From: Symsagittifera roscoffensis
Taxonomy: Eukaryota; Xenacoelomorpha; Acoela; Convolutidae
DNA length: 64,000 bases
Direction of reading: 5' to 3'
NCBI RefSeq assembly: GCF_963678635.1
Contig: NC_087065.1
Coordinates: 56,634,397-56,698,396 of the forward strand
The translations under genes and the position numbers were made by a program. Each line of letters begins with the position of its first letter. The stretch's first letter is position 1. A model generated the notes under the pieces. The model did not search any database, was not told the DNA's origin, and was given only the letters and a program-made list of their open reading frames with translations. This document shows, in pieces, positions 32,431 to 45,997 of this stretch.

Positions 32431-32672
32431 TGTTGAAATACTCGTCTGTGATTGGTCAATTTTTAGACATGGTTGCTTAGAACCGAAAATGTAACTGCTA
32501 TATTCGAGAAAGGAGTGAATTAATATTCACTTATGACTTTTAACTTTTTGAATGACATCAAAAACAATGCGGTTAAACAAAGGTTGTTGATTTTGACCTA
32601 AACTATTTTCATGGAAAATAAATGATAATAAATTCTTTTTATCTTTAAACATCGAGACATACTATTATAATA
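32431..32672 (+). repeat. Copia 3' LTR
   Basis: Starts TGTTGAAATACTCGTC directly after the polypurine tract and ends TACTATTATAATA, the same end that precedes the PBS. 242 bp long. The expected terminal CA is not seen. Left half matches 6048-6115, right half matches 28092-28200 and partly 10670-10722. Confidence 0.85.
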
Positions 32673-33519
32673 TATCCCTGGAGGGGGGGGGCGTCCCTCC
32701 CCCTCTCTAATTCAACCCCTGAAAACAAATAAAATCAAAGCGATATTCAAGAGATATGAAAGCTCAACGGAACTGGTTCAGTGAATTCAAAGGAAACAAG
32801 GTCAGATGAACAGTTTCGAGACTCACAAATCCCAATAGAACATGAAACTTTGATTGACGCAAATCCCGAAGTTAACCAAAAAATTGATTTCAAATCAGCT
32901 CTGACGAGCAGTCTGTCCAAAACAGGGGAAGAGATAAACTGAAATATCCAGGTAGTTAAACTAATTACGTCATTCAAAAAAGAAGATTTGTGTACTAGTG
33001 ATAACAAGGAAAAGACTTACAGGACTTGCGCTTCTGAATTACTCAAGCAATTCCATTTAAATTGTAAAGAAAAATCTCGATTTCTAATAAATCTACAACC
33101 AACAGAGTCAAACTTTAAACTTCGACAGTTTTTAAGCTCCTCCAGAATCAGAAAAGTTTATCTCAAGCATAAAGAGTCATGGACGGCTACTGTTGGACAA
33201 AACTGTATTCTCAATGGGATTCTGAACAAAAATGCCCAAAAATATCTAACTGAAATTGTCCAGGGTCAAAATCGCAAATATGCGATTTGTTTGTAATGAC
33301 CTAGCTGCTGTGAAAGTTGTGCACCTACCAAGTCGACCTAACTACCGAGCAATTTCGCACAAAAAAAATGCAGAATGAATGATTCTGGTGAAAAGGTTAC
33401 ACAGATCAAGCTATCTGTAAGTGTCTATCAGAAATGAAACTCAGGAGAATCTTGAGCCTCTTTTTTGAGTAAAATCAAAGAGAATCAAACTCTTGGAGTC
33501 AAAAATTAACGTCTAATAT
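32673..33519. other. Interval without recognised gene
   Basis: Starts with a G9 run and a C-rich stretch next to the LTR. A 102-codon + frame (32988-33296, TVGQNCILNGILNKNAQKYL) and an 86-codon - frame are unassigned and may be LINE remnants. Confidence 0.4.
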
Positions 33520-35100
33520 TTAATTGATGGAAGTTTAGCCGACGACTATAAGATAGTACTCCGGTACCTGAAAAGCCTTCTGAAATCGGACCAAAGTTGA
33601 GGCCTGAGCCTAAAGTGACGCCGAGAAGTGCGAGTTTTTTTTTCAGAACGACTACGAGAACACAGTATAAGTCAATTGTAATACATTTTCGAAAAATATG
33701 CTCCAGAAAAAAAACAAAAGAAGAATTCCTCATTTTAGGATCTCCAATCGGCAAGTTTTGCCAAAAAAAATTGCTCTCCTGTAAATGATTTTTAGGAACG
33801 CTACGATAAAACCCTAAGAAACTCGTTTTCCAGGGTCTTTAAGGTGAAAATGGATGATGACCAGTTTGTACAAGCAGTTCTCCCGGCAGCCAAAGGTGGC
33901 TTGGGCTTTTCTTCCGCTCGTCTGCGAGCTTTAAACGCTTTCTTAGCGTCAGCAGTAGGACTGAAAAATGTTCTAAGCAAAACTTTTGGTTTGGAGCAGT
34001 GGATGGAACCTATGATTATGCGCTGAAACGTTGGTTTGAACTTGGAAAAATTGGAAGGGTTTTGGGAAATGAAATCCAAAAAAATTGGACAGAGCCAAAT
34101 TTTGGACAGCGAAATTGCAGACTTGATTTTACCAGCGGACGTAAAGAGATGCAACGCGTTCCTAGATAGATTTGGCTCCAAATGGTTGAACGTTATCCCG
34201 TGAAAAAATTTAAGGTTAAAACTTTCAAACCAATATTTCAGAATTGCGATAGGACTTCGACTGGGTCAAAAATTTGCAAACGGTATATATGTGTGTGCGG
34301 AAAGGACGTTACTCAAGATGGTTGGCACGGCCTGTTTTCCCTCAAAAGTGCAGGGAGATTCTCTAGGCATTCAAGCCTGAGTGCCCTTATAAAGCAGAGT
34401 TTATTTTCCACTCACATCCCGTCTCTTTTAGAACCACGACAACTCTACAGGACCGATCAAAAGCGACCAGGCGGTTTTATGCTCCTTCCATGGGCTGTTG
34501 GTAAGCACCTACTGTAGGATGTAACGGTAGTAGACTCCTTAGCGCCCAGTAGGATTAGTGCCATGTCTGTTTGTGAGCTTGTTACGGCTGCCGCTGAAGC
34601 GGATGAGCAAAAAATTGACAAGAATAAAAACTAAGTGGATGATGGGTATCTTTTCCAACCGTTAGCTTTTGAGATTTAGGGCGCGGCCCGCCCCAGCACA
34701 GAAGTTTATTTGTGCAAGCCTTGTAAGAACCTAACCATATTAGGCTGAGGAGCCCAGAGCAGGCAGCTTTTTAAAATTGAGAAATTCCCTGGCAATACAG
34801 ATTGCGAACGCCGCTTGCGTACTCGGAACACTAAATGACAAAATAACTTTCGACGAACTTTTTTGTTTGTAACACAATTATTTTTGTATATTATATTTTC
34901 TCGTGTCGAGTTGCGTGTTCTTTTTGAAGAAACGTACACCGTATCGAGTCTAATTGCAAGGACCTCAACACTTGTCATTTTTTTCATCATTATCACCTCC
35001 ATATCTAGAAAAATCCAAAAATTTTGACTGGAATACGTGATCAGGGAAACTTGACTGTAACCTTGGTTGCTATGATCATTTTGATCTTCTAATTATCCAG
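33520..35100 (+). mobile_element. Second, 5'-truncated copy of the LDDG-type LINE
   Basis: Runs opposite to the 6510-10156 copy and matches it from just after the RT C-box (LADDYKIVLRYLKSLLKS) through MDDDQFVQAVLPAAKGG, CVCGKDVTQDGWHG, GRFSRHSSLSALIKQSL and KRPGGFMLLPW to the shared 3' UTR, ending near CTTCTAATTA at 35093. Several stops and frameshifts. The nuclease-like PD dipeptide is PG here. No target duplication was found. Confidence 0.85.
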
Positions 35101-36660
35101 CAAAAAGAAAAAAAGAAAAAACCTTAAAAAGGAAGAAAAGAGAAAAGAAAAACAACAGTGCGACACGGTAAAAACAGATTTTGGGGCAATCCAAATCTAA
35201 AATCCTTAACTAGTAACAATGAAGATCTTCCGCAGTTTGACACATGACTTCTGGAATAAAAGATTCACTGTTGTTCATCCCCACGGTCACTTTGAAGCAA
35301 ACAATAGAAAAAAAATGTTTTTTTTTGCCCTTGAACAGTTATTCAAAAGATCTGAACATTTGCAGTTTTCTGGCTCAAAAATTGTCCGTTAAGCGATATT
35401 TGGATGATTTGCTCAATTCGACAAAAACTACAGACAGGCATATCTGAAATAGAATTCGATGATTACCCTTACTTTCCCAATTGACACCAAAGATTCAATT
35501 AAAAAAATTCAATTAACCCCGCCCTTTTGAGAAAACTTAGAGAAAGCTCTCCGCATTATTTCTCAATTCTTTGTCGGAGAAAAGGGAAAAATCCAAACTT
35601 AAAAAACAGTGAATTTTTTAAAAATGACCCCACTGATGAACAGTTCCAAAAAAGGCGAAATTGCTATGTTTTTTCTCACTGTACGCATTTTGTCTGTGAA
35701 ATCCTGCAAAATTATATTCTTTCCTGAAAAACATGCTTTTTTCCACAGAACAGCACTAAAAGGAATCTCATGCTTCAAGAAGCAAAACATTAAGCTATTG
35801 ACAGCTTATCCTTAGTTTGTTTGAAAAATAAGATCTTCTTTTTGATTTCGTTCCGGCTGCAATCAATGGCGATGAATAATGATTGTTTCGACAGCTTATT
35901 TTAATGCAATTAACAAATTTGCTTCTTCTAATGGATTTTAAGTGAATGAGTTTAGTTCAAAAGACTACAAACCTGTCATTTTTTAATCCAATATGATGAC
36001 AGCAACAACGCAACAATACTGAGTCCAGAAGATGCTAGAGTTGGTAGATTTAAATCAGTGAAGCATCAATTTTTAGATAAGTTTTAGTTTTTCGACTTCG
36101 CAGAGGAAAAAGAACGAAGTGATTATGCCCATTATGATAGTAAAAAAATAGTTTTGAGCATTTACTCTATTTTTTTTTAGTTTTGATAGCTATTATGACT
36201 ATGTTTAAACATTCAGATTTCGCTATCCAATCATCACTTAATTCATGTTTACAAAGGACCACAATTTTTTTATTGCAAACAGGACCTAGCTACTTATTTT
36301 TGAACGAAATATTTTTGGATGATAATGCGCGTCTTACCAAAAAAAATTCGCAAAAATTTCCAAGCATAGATTCTCTTGACGAATACGGTAATTTCAAAAT
36401 GAACTTTAAGATCTGCTGGGAAACAATCAAAACAAAACATTTGAATGTCACAAAACTTCGAGGTTTAGCACCACGAAAAGCCGTTACATAATTTCATTCA
36501 TTCTAGAAATATTTTCATTGCTGGATACATTGAAAAATTTATGTTTTATAAGCAAATTGCAGAACAGAGAGATACTTATTTGAAATTTCAAAAAACAATG
36601 AAAACATTTTCACTACAGTTGCAAGGAAGCTCCAAAATTTTTGAACAACTGGACATAAAA
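35101..36660 (+). other. AT-rich remnants upstream of another LINE RT
   Basis: Short broken + frames (for example 36183-36491, SLDEYGNFKMNFKICWETIK) have the look of the linker that precedes RT in LINEs. No endonuclease motif could be identified. Two adenine-rich blocks at 35100-35160 follow the 3' end of the preceding LINE. Confidence 0.4.
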
Positions 36661-37270
36661 AAACTCGTGTATTTTAAATAAAAAAGACGGTACCAGTTTC
36701 TCGACAGACGATGACCTTCTTCGTGAAAATAAAAAATTTTCTAGTGATTTGTAATCAAATGATTCAGTGTTTGTTTTCGATGTTACTATTACTTCTTTCA
36801 TTGACAGTAACAGAAAAAAGAGAGAAAAATTACTATTGGCCATTTACCAACCTATAATTTTCGAAAAGAAAATTAAAAAATTGAATCCAAAAAATGCTCC
36901 AGGATCAGATGAACTAATATCTGGCATATAGAGGAAGTTTTATGACTAATAATGTATTTTAGAAAAGTTTTTTTTTTATTTTTTGTTTTTTCACTCGCCA
37001 AAATTCTGCTAGTTTTCCACTTGCAATGCTGAAATTGCTGCCAAAATCAGAAATTCAAATATGATGCAAGGTTTTAGACCAATAATTCTTTTGCACTGTG
37101 ATGTTAAACATTTCGCAGATGTCGTATGCGAATGCTTTAAAAAGATTTGGGCGATATTGTCTAAGGACAAAATTTAACTGGCCGCTAGATGCATTAAACG
37201 TACCGAAAAGTGAAAATGTCAATTTAACCTGAAATTTTAGCAAAAAGAAAGAAATGAGTAGTAAATTTTG
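36661..37270 (+). pseudogene. RT fragment of a second LINE lineage
   Basis: Reading across frames gives NKKDGTSFSTDDDLL, LNPKNAPGSDEL and MMQGFRPIILLHCDVKHFAD: the pre-RT K.DGT motif, the K-A-P-G-x-D motif and G-F-R-P-I of LINE reverse transcriptases. It leads into the first tandem unit. Many stops; dead. Confidence 0.7.
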
Positions 37271-40200
37271 AGTTTTCGAAAGGTTTTGGCAGAGTCGACA
37301 GATCGCTAACCCTAAATCTTCTTGATGGTTCTGCATTTTAAGGCATAAAAAATTATACCTGAACACAAAATCAATAAATCAAATAAGGGTTCCTGACATT
37401 CAGAGTATGTTAGTTAGTATTATTTTCGCGTTTTAAGTTTTGCTTTTTTCTAAAGCAAGTTTTCTAATTTGAAGTAAACCAGTTTAATTTTACAATTTTG
37501 GGGGAGAAAAATCTCTAACTCGGAAAAAATAAAGTTCTCCAAATCCGCTGCTCAAAATTCTCACTAATTATAAACTTCAGACTCTATAAACAACATATTG
37601 CTAAGATGGAACAGAGTAGTACGTTTAGATCATAACACAAGAAAAAAAACTTTATCTAAAATAGATGCAAAAAACTTGGATATGTTTATCCAGATTCGTG
37701 CCATGTTATTTAAACTCGTTTGCAAACGTTCCAGCAGCAAGTTTTCGAAAAAAAAACATATTAAATGTGTGCCTTCAACAAAAAAGGCAAAGCTTCTAAT
37801 GAAAATAGACAGTTCAAAAAAATTTTCCAAAAACCAAGATGAACAAGAAAAAAAATCGAACCCAATCAAAAAATAATAGCCTGACGTTCAAAAACGAAAC
37901 CTTGTAAAATGAGAAATGAATATATTATGATAAGACTTTACCATTATGTTTGTTTGTAAGTCTGTTACGGCTGCTGCTGAAGCGGATGAGCAAAAAAATG
38001 ACAAGAATAAAGACTTAGTTGATGATGGGTATCTTTTTCAACTGCTAGCTTTTGAGATTGAGGCCGTGGCGTGCCCCAGCACAGAAATTTTCTTGATCAA
38101 GCTTTGTATGAACCCAAGCATATGTACTGAGGACCCCAGAGCATGCAGTCAGAATTTCAAATTTGATGCAAGGTTTTAGAATAATTATTCTTTTGCAATG
38201 TGATGTTAAAAACTTCGCAGATGTGGTATGCGAACGCTTTAAAAGATTTGAGCGATTTTGTCCAAGGACAAAATTTAACTGGCCGCTAGATGCATACAAG
38301 GTTACGAAAAGTCAAAATGTCAATTTATCCTGAAATATTAGCAAAATGAAAGAAATGACTAGTAAATTTTGACTTTTGGAAAGGTTTTGGCAGAGTCGAC
38401 AGATCGCTAACCCTAAATCTTCTTGATGGTTCTGCATTTTAAGGCATAAAAAATTATACCTGAACACAAAATCAATAAATCAAATAAGGGTTCCTGACAT
38501 TCAGAGTATGTTAGTTAGTATTATTTTCGCGTTTTAAGTTTTGCTTTTTTCTAAAGCAAGTTTTCTAATTTGAAGTAAACCAGTTTAATTTTACAATTTT
38601 GGGGGAGAAAAATCTCTAACTCGGAAAAAATAAACTTCTCCAAATCCGCTGCTCAAAATTCTCACTAATTATAAACTTCTGACTCTTTAAACAACATATT
38701 GCTAAGATGGAACAGAGTAGTACGTTTAGATCATAACACAAGAAAAAAAACTTTATCTAAAATAGATGCAAAAAACTTGGATATGTTTATCCAGATTCGT
38801 GCCATGTTATTTACACTCGTTTGCAAACGTTCCAGCAGCAAGTTTTCGAAAAAAAAACATATTAAATGTGTGCCTTCAACAAAAAAGGCAAAGCTTATAA
38901 TGAAAATAGACAGTTCAAAAAAAATTTCCAAAAACCAAGATGAACAAGAAAAAAAATCGAACCCAATCAAAAAATAATAGCCTGACGTTCAAAAACGAAA
39001 CCTTGTAAAATGAGAAATGAATATATTATGATAAGACTTTACCATTATGTTTGTTTGTAAGTCTGTTACGGCTGCTGCTGAAGCGGATGAGCAAAAAAAT
39101 GACAAGAATAAAGACTTAGTTGATGATGGGTATCTTTTTCAACTGCTAGCTTTTGAGATTGAGGCCGTGGCGTGCCCCAGCACAGAAATTTTCTTGATCA
39201 AGCTTTGTATGAACCCAAGCATATGTACTGAGGACCCCAGAGCATGCAGTCAGAATTTCAAATTTGATGCAAGGTTTTAGAATAATTATTCTTTTGCAAT
39301 GTGATGTTAAAAACTTCGCAGATGTGGTATGCGAACGCTTTAAAAGATTTGAGCGATTTTGTCCAAGGACAAAATTTAACTGGCCGCTAGATGCATACAA
39401 GGTTACGAAAAGTCAAAATGTCAATTTATCCTGAAATATTAGCAAAATGAAAGAAATGACTAGTAAATTTTGACTTTTGGAAAGGTTTTGGCAGAGTCGA
39501 CAGATCGCTAACCCTAAATCTTCTTGATGGTTCTGCATTTTAAGGCATAAAAAATAATATCTGAACACAAAATCATTAAAATTGAATAAGGGTTTCCTGA
39601 CATTCAGAGTATGTTAGTTTGTTTTATTTTCGCGTTTTAAGTTTTGCTTTTTTCTAAAGCCAGTTTTCTAATTTGAAGTAAACAAGTTTAATTAACAATT
39701 TTGGGGGAGAAAAATCACAACGCGGAAGAAATAAAGTTCTCCAAATCCGCTGCTCAAAATTCTCACTAAATATAAACTTCAGACTCTTTAAACAACATAT
39801 TGCTAAGATGGAACAGAGTAGTACGTTTAGATCATAACACAAGAAAAAAACTTTATCTAAAATAGATGCTAAAAACTTGGATATGTTTATCCAGATTCGG
39901 GCCATGTTATTTAAACTCGTTTGCAATTGTTCCAGCAGCAAGTTTTTGAAAGAAAAAAACAATGTTAAATGTGTGTCTTTAACAAAAAAGGCAAGGCTTG
40001 TAATGAAATTAGACAGTTTAAAAGAATTTTCTAAAAACGAAGATGAACAAGAAAAAAATCGAACCCAATCAAAAAATAATAGCTTGAAGTTCAAAAACGA
40101 AATCTTGTAAAATGAGAAATGAATACATTATGATAAGACACTACCATAATGTTTGTTTGTAAGCCTGTTACGGCTGCCGCTGAAGCCGATGAGCAAAAAA

Positions 40201-40350
40201 ATGACAAGAATGAAGACTTAGTTGATGATGGTATCTTTTTCAACTGCTAGCTTTTGAGATTCAGGCCGTGGCGTGCCCCAGCACAGAAATTTTCTTGAGC
40301 AAGCTTTGTAAGAACCCAAGCATATGCACTGAGGACCCCAGAGCATGCAG
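37048..40350 (+). repeat. Three tandem 1101-bp chimeric LINE units
   Basis: Units at about 37048-38148, 38149-39249 and 39250-40350. Each starts with the RT fragment (GATGCAAGGTTTTAGA), passes a GGGGGAGAAAAATCTC block, then a 92-codon Lys/Ser-rich frame (37598, 38699; third copy from about 39800), and ends with the C-terminal piece of the LDDG LINE (EADEQKNDKNKDLVDDGYLF). The joints at 38148 and 39249 fuse GAGCATGCAG to TCAGAATTTCAAATTTGATG identically. Units 1 and 2 differ at only a few positions; unit 3 matches unit 2 almost perfectly for its first 300 bp and then diverges. Confidence 0.92.
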
Positions 40351-40900
40351 CTTTTTAAAACAGAGAATCTCCCTGTCAATACAAATTGCGAACGCAGCTT
40401 ACGTACTCGGAACTATAAATGACAAAATAAATTGACAAAATGAAAATACATCTAAAATATAATGACAAAATGACAAAATAAAGGCCAATATTCTGCTAGT
40501 TTTCCACTTGCAATACTAAAATTGCTACCAAAATCAGAAACTCAAATATGATGCAAGGTTTTAGACGCATAATTATTCTTTTGCAATGTGATGTTAAAAA
40601 CCTCGCAGATGTGGTATGCGAACGCTTTAAAAGATTTGAGCGATTTTGTCCAAGGACAAAAATATTATTTTTTAACTGGCCGCTAGATGCATAGAACGTT
40701 ACGAAAAGTTGAAAGTTGAAATGTCAATTATTTCTGAAATATTAGCAAAAAGAGAAATATTTGTAGTAAAATTTGACTTTTCGAAAGCTTTTTTAAATTT
40801 ATCTTCATTTTCGCCATTTTTTTTTCAATTGCGAACCCTTAAAGTATTTTCGCCATTTTTGCAACTTTATATCGAACAGCATACTCTCTTGTAGCATAAA
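40351..40900 (+). repeat. LINE 3' tail and RT motif A fragment after the array
   Basis: After the third unit the LDDG LINE continues into its normal 3' tail (CTTTTTAAAACAGAGAAT, GCGAACGCAGCTTACGTACT, compare 34760-34830) to about 40430. Then an RT fragment with GATGCAAGGTTTTAGACGC near 40550 and KFDFSKAFLN near 40760 appears, motif A of the second LINE, which is missing from the tandem units. Confidence 0.7.
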
Positions 40901-42479
40901 AAATTCGGCAAATAGACAAAATTAGCTTCACTTTGCTTCACTCTTTATTAATTTAAAGAAGCGAAGGATATACCAACGAAATTCTACGAAATCTAAGGCT
41001 GCGTCCTTTAACTGGTCTCCAAAAGCTTTTGATAAAGAAAACGTTGATAATCTATAAGTTTTGGTCTGTCAATATCAGTTCTTATGTTTCAAAGTTTGAG
41101 TAGTACAATCCTCGCCTTAATTTTTTTCCAAGTTTGGGATTAATTTTCCTAGCCCTAGCAAAATTGTAATTGGAAAGTAAAATTACACTAGATTTAGAGC
41201 TTTTATTGTTTTTTATATTATTTTAAAGACTTGTTAAGCAACAACCATGTTTCATATAAAAACAATGTTAGATAAATATATTTTCCCATATACCCATATT
41301 ATATAGAATTGTATCATGAAAAGTTTTTCTTGTATGACGCACAAACAGAGCTCTCGACAATGTTTTAATGCAGCTTTTATTCTGGCGAAAGTTATATTGG
41401 GGGTTTTATTGAAGGTTTTGGGTAACCAAACGGCCTTCTCTCGTTAGTTTTATATTTTGAGTTCAAAATTATGCGGTCAAACCTGAAAGACTAATTCAAC
41501 CAATCAAATTCAACTAACATTGTCAGACAATTCAATCAACATCTCCAGCTGATAAAATTTAAATCGAAATGACAAAAAATGAGAAATTTTGCCATATAGC
41601 AACTTAATTTGAAGGTAACTGCAAAACTTCACCCAGGCAAGAAAAATTTAGTTTAACGGCTGCAATTGAACAAAAGTTAATTATTTTTGGTCACATTTGG
41701 CTAATAATATGATAATCTTGTTATTTTATTTAAACTACTAGATCAAACAGTCAATCAAGTTCGAGAACTTTTTTTTCATTCCAAGATGAAGAACTGTTGT
41801 TCATGAACCATTTGGTGCCCAAAAATTGAATTAAATCGACAAATCTAGTACTAACGATTTTGAGTCATCAATTGATTTGTAAAAGCTGAATTATTTCTTC
41901 AACCAAGTTAATATCATCCCGGAAAAAAATTTAGGGGAACGATGTTAATTTGATTTCAAGTTGGATATTTCAACCAATCAGAATCAAGTGTTTTACATGC
42001 ATCATTTAGCAATTTTAATCCAAATTTAGCGTTTGGTTGGAAGTTTCCAATGATGTCTATCTGAAGGGGAATATTAACTCGATCCCCTCCTGTAAATTTT
42101 TTTCATAAGAAATTCAGAGTAAGCAAACGATTGAGTAGCCATTGATATATTGTTAGCTTTTACCATACGCTTTGAGGGCACACAATAAAATGTTTTTGCA
42201 GTGTTTTTCAATAAATTTTTTTTATTTTTAATGAATCACATCAATTTGGCATGAGGCTCAATATTTAAGTGACTATCAAGCGCAACATTCAAGAAGCTTT
42301 GATCAGAAAGTCAAATAATCAATCAGAGCGCCCATCAAAAATTTTAAACCTCAACTATTATAAAATTCTTTTCGAAAAAAAAGAAGAAAAAAACAAAACA
42401 GGGCTAAACAAAACAAACCAGATAACACTTTAAGTCTAAGCAATAGCTGAGTAGTCTTTAACATATTCATTTGCGTTTA
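40901..42479. other. AT-rich interval, nothing recognised
   Basis: No open frame above background, no RNA gene or repeat with internal periodicity that I could see. Confidence 0.5.
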
Positions 42480-44378
42480 TAAGTTCATTTCATTCTGAAA
42501 GGAATCGACTAGAAAAAACAGCTTCAATACTTGGAAAAACTATCATTTCTGGAAGCGATTTGCACAGTTTTGAATATTTCATTTTGCCAAGGCTTGAAAG
42601 GATTGCTTAAGAAACACATTAACATTTTGCAAATTAACTTGTTCTATAGAATATCTTGAACGATTTTGAAATTCATAGAGTTTTTTTACCAAAAAATTTG
42701 GTCTAAGAAATCGCAAACCGTTTCGGTCATTGCTTCAATAACTTGCATAGGAAAACTTGAACTTCTCGTAAAACGATTGGTTCTATGAAATAACCTATAA
42801 AAGAAACTTGTTTCAAATTTGCATGGCTTCGATAGCTTAATTCGGAAAAACTTGAACACTTTGGGAACTTACGCGGTCAATTTGAATTAATGAATTTTAT
42901 TTCTGGCAACTTAGAAAACATATTGAAACTTTTCAAAATTTCATCTCTTGAATGGCTTCATAAAACAACTTGATTTGTTTCAAAATTGAAAAGCTCGATT
43001 AACTTGCATAAAAAGTTTTAAACCTTCAGCGAACTAATTCGCTCATTGAAATAACTTGATAAATTAGAGAAGTTTCGTAGCTTGCTAAGCTTGCTTTAAG
43101 CCACTTAAATATTTACCAAACTATAATTTTCGAAAAGAACCAATGTTTTGCGAACCAATTTACTCTTTGATATGATCTGAATTTTCGTTGTTGTTGCTGG
43201 AATATGTTTTGTTGTTGGAATAACTTGCTTAGAAAAACTACAATTTTTACGAACCGATTCGGTATACGAAAGAACCAAGAAAATTTCAAAATTTCATTGA
43301 TGAAATAGCTTGCTGAGAAAGTTTCAAATTTTTGCGGCATGATTCGCTCTAGAAAATTTTGCTTTCGATTTGCTCTTTGTGGTTTGATTCGTTGTTTAAA
43401 TAATTTGCTAGGAAACACTTAAACCTACTTTCTCAAAAAAATAATTCGGCCTATAAAACAATTTTATACTAATCGTAGGTTTCGTTATCTTGCTTATAAA
43501 AAAGTGAACGTTTTGCAAACCGCACACTCGTATAAGTAACTTGAAGCTCTTTAGATTGTGTTTTTGGAATTTTTAGCTGAAAAAACTGGTCCACGACAAA
43601 ACTTCATAATTTGTGTTAACTTGTGTTTTTCAAAATTTTTCAAAATTTACTTCGTAAACCAATTTGGTCATTTTAATAGTTTAAAATAATTCATAGGTTG
43701 AATAGCTTGCATAAGAAAAACAGGAACGTTTGAAAACCGATTCAGTCCATGAATTACCCCGGAATATTTCTGTGCTGGAATAATTTGCATAAAAAACATT
43801 TGAATTTTTTGCAAACCAAATTAGTCTACGAATTATCTTGAAAAAAATCAAGGTTTCTAAGCTTGAATGGCTCGCCGAAGAAAAACCTGAATTGTTGCAA
43901 ACCATTTAGTCTATGAAATAACTAGAAATAAGTTAAGTTGCATAGCCTAAAAAAGTTTGCTTGGAAACACTCTGTACACCAGATCGGTCAGTGAATAAAC
44001 TTGACTTAATCATAGGTTGAATAGCTTGATTTTGTTAGTTTTGCGAACCAAAATACTCATTGAATTGCAACAAATTGCTTGAAGAAAAAAATTGCTTTTT
44101 TGCGTACAGTTTCAGTCTACAAAATAACTTTTCAATAAGTTTTCAATAAGTTTTCAAAAAGAAACTGCCTAATAAAAATTGAGATTGTTCATGGGTTGAA
44201 TAGCTTGCTTCAGAAAAAAATTGAATTTTAGCGACCCAATCCAGTCCAAGAAATAACTTAGAAAACTAAGTTAATAAAAAGAAAAATTAATAAGAAACTA
44301 TTAATAATAAAAAATAACTTTTAAACTGTCATAGCTTGAACAGCTTGTTTGGAAACGCACTGCAAAGAATTTTGGTCT

Positions 44379-45113
44379 ATAGTGCTGTTTTCAATTATCT
44401 GGACAAAACGAACAAACTTTGAAACTTAAAACGAGTTTTCACTAAAAAGGATTAAAATTAACTAATAAATGAATAGATCAAAAGTTGCTTAAAAATTCCT
44501 TAACAATGAAAAGGTGCAACTTTCCTCAAAAATTGTTCACCTAAAATGTTAACCATAAAATGGGTCATCTTGATTTAATAGTTGCTTAAGAATTACGCTG
44601 AATCTACCAAGTTTATTGATAAAAAAGATATTTAAAAAATGTTTTTGCACAGCCCATTATAGTTCTAGAAGAATGGACTTCCCAAAAAAAATTGAAAATG
44701 AATGATTTTAAGTCAAATTTTTAGCTCTTTGTATTCTAAAATTGACCTTCTTTGTCTATCAACCAAACAAATTTCTTTTATACAGCTTTCTGGAAGCTTT
44801 ACCCCTCTAGAACATTGTTGGGCTGTGCAGGAGGCTTCTGTGAGATGTTTTTCCATCGGTCAATGGAAGATTTTTCATCGGGTAGTTTCAATGTAAGTTA
44901 TAATTAGTTAGAAAAAAGCCAAAATTATCCATATTTGAGGTAACTTTTAGTTGGGAACTTCACAAAATGAGTTGAACCAAACGTATTTTGTTTAAACATT
45001 TAGCTTCGTTTGTTCTGTTCACTTTTCTTCTAATATTATCCCAAAATTAGCAAATTGGGTTTGAAATTTAAAACGTACTTCGTTATGCCCAATTAATTTA
45101 AATCAGCACTGGA
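44379..45113. mobile_element. Palindromic (foldback-like) element E1
   Basis: Left end AGTGCTGTTTTCAATTATCT and right end AATTAATTTAAATCAGCACT are inverted copies. An inner inverted pair is present too: GCACAGCCCATTATAGTTCT near 44648 against AGAACATTGTTGGGCTGTGC ending near 44829. No coding capacity. Confidence 0.7.
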
Positions 45114-45997
45114 TATTAATTTAAAATAATTGGCAGGGAGAATAACTTGATAAGGAAAAAATTGAATTTTTCTAACCATTTTAGTCGAAAAATCAACTCA
45201 GAAAAAACAAGGTTTACTAAATTGAATATTTTGCTTGAAATTACTTTGCAAGTTCGTCTACAATTAAACGTGATGTAATTCATAGGTCAAATAGCTTGCT
45301 GAAGAAAACTTCAATCGTTTTGCGAACCAATACATTCGTTGAAACTACCTATAACGTTTCGTAATTATAGTAAATTGCTCAAGGAATGAATATGGAATAA
45401 CTTGGAATAAGTATCATTGCTTTAAAACTTGCTCAGAAACATTTCGCCAACTAAATCGGTCTATGTAATCATTTGAAACAAATTATGGGTTCAATAGCAA
45501 GCTTATGAAATTTTTGAACGTTTTGCGAACCACAAGTTTGTCAAAACAACTTGAAATTTTGGAAAAATAGGGTCTTTATAGTCCAATTTTGTCTATGAAA
45601 TAACATCAAACATTTCAAAGCTTGAATAACTTGCTTGGAAACAGTTCTCAAACAGATTCTGTTTAGAAGAAACCGAAATAATTCTTAGGTTGAATAGCTT
45701 GCTGAACAAAATTTGATTATTTTGCAAACCAATTCAAATAACAAAAAAGCTTGGAAAAGGTCAAAATTGCACAGCTTGAATACCTTGCCTACTTGATATT
45801 TTTTCGAAAATTTTTTCTAGAGAATTTAGTCTATGAAATTACTTGAAAAATTTCAAAAATTCATTGCTTGAACAGCTTGCTTGGAATCACATCGCAAACC
45901 GAATTAGTCTATGAAATAACTTGCTTAGGAAAAATCAACGCTCAGCGCTTCAACAGCTTGTTCAGCCCTTCAACAGTTAGCTCGAAAATACTTTGTT

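Larger units (their letters stand above)
28085..32672 (+). mobile_element. Decayed Ty1/copia LTR retrotransposon
   Basis: Complete order of copia domains on the + strand: PBS, gag, CCHC, protease remnant, integrase, RT, RNase H, polypurine tract (GAGGGGGTG at 32422-32430) and 3' LTR. At least six stops or shifts interrupt the polyprotein, so it cannot be autonomous. LTRs share only about 115 bp because the left half of the 5' LTR is replaced. Confidence 0.92.

Noticed and set aside
36613-36843. 76-codon - strand ORF
   Set aside because: Shadow of the + strand RT fragment with K.DGT and APGSDE motifs.
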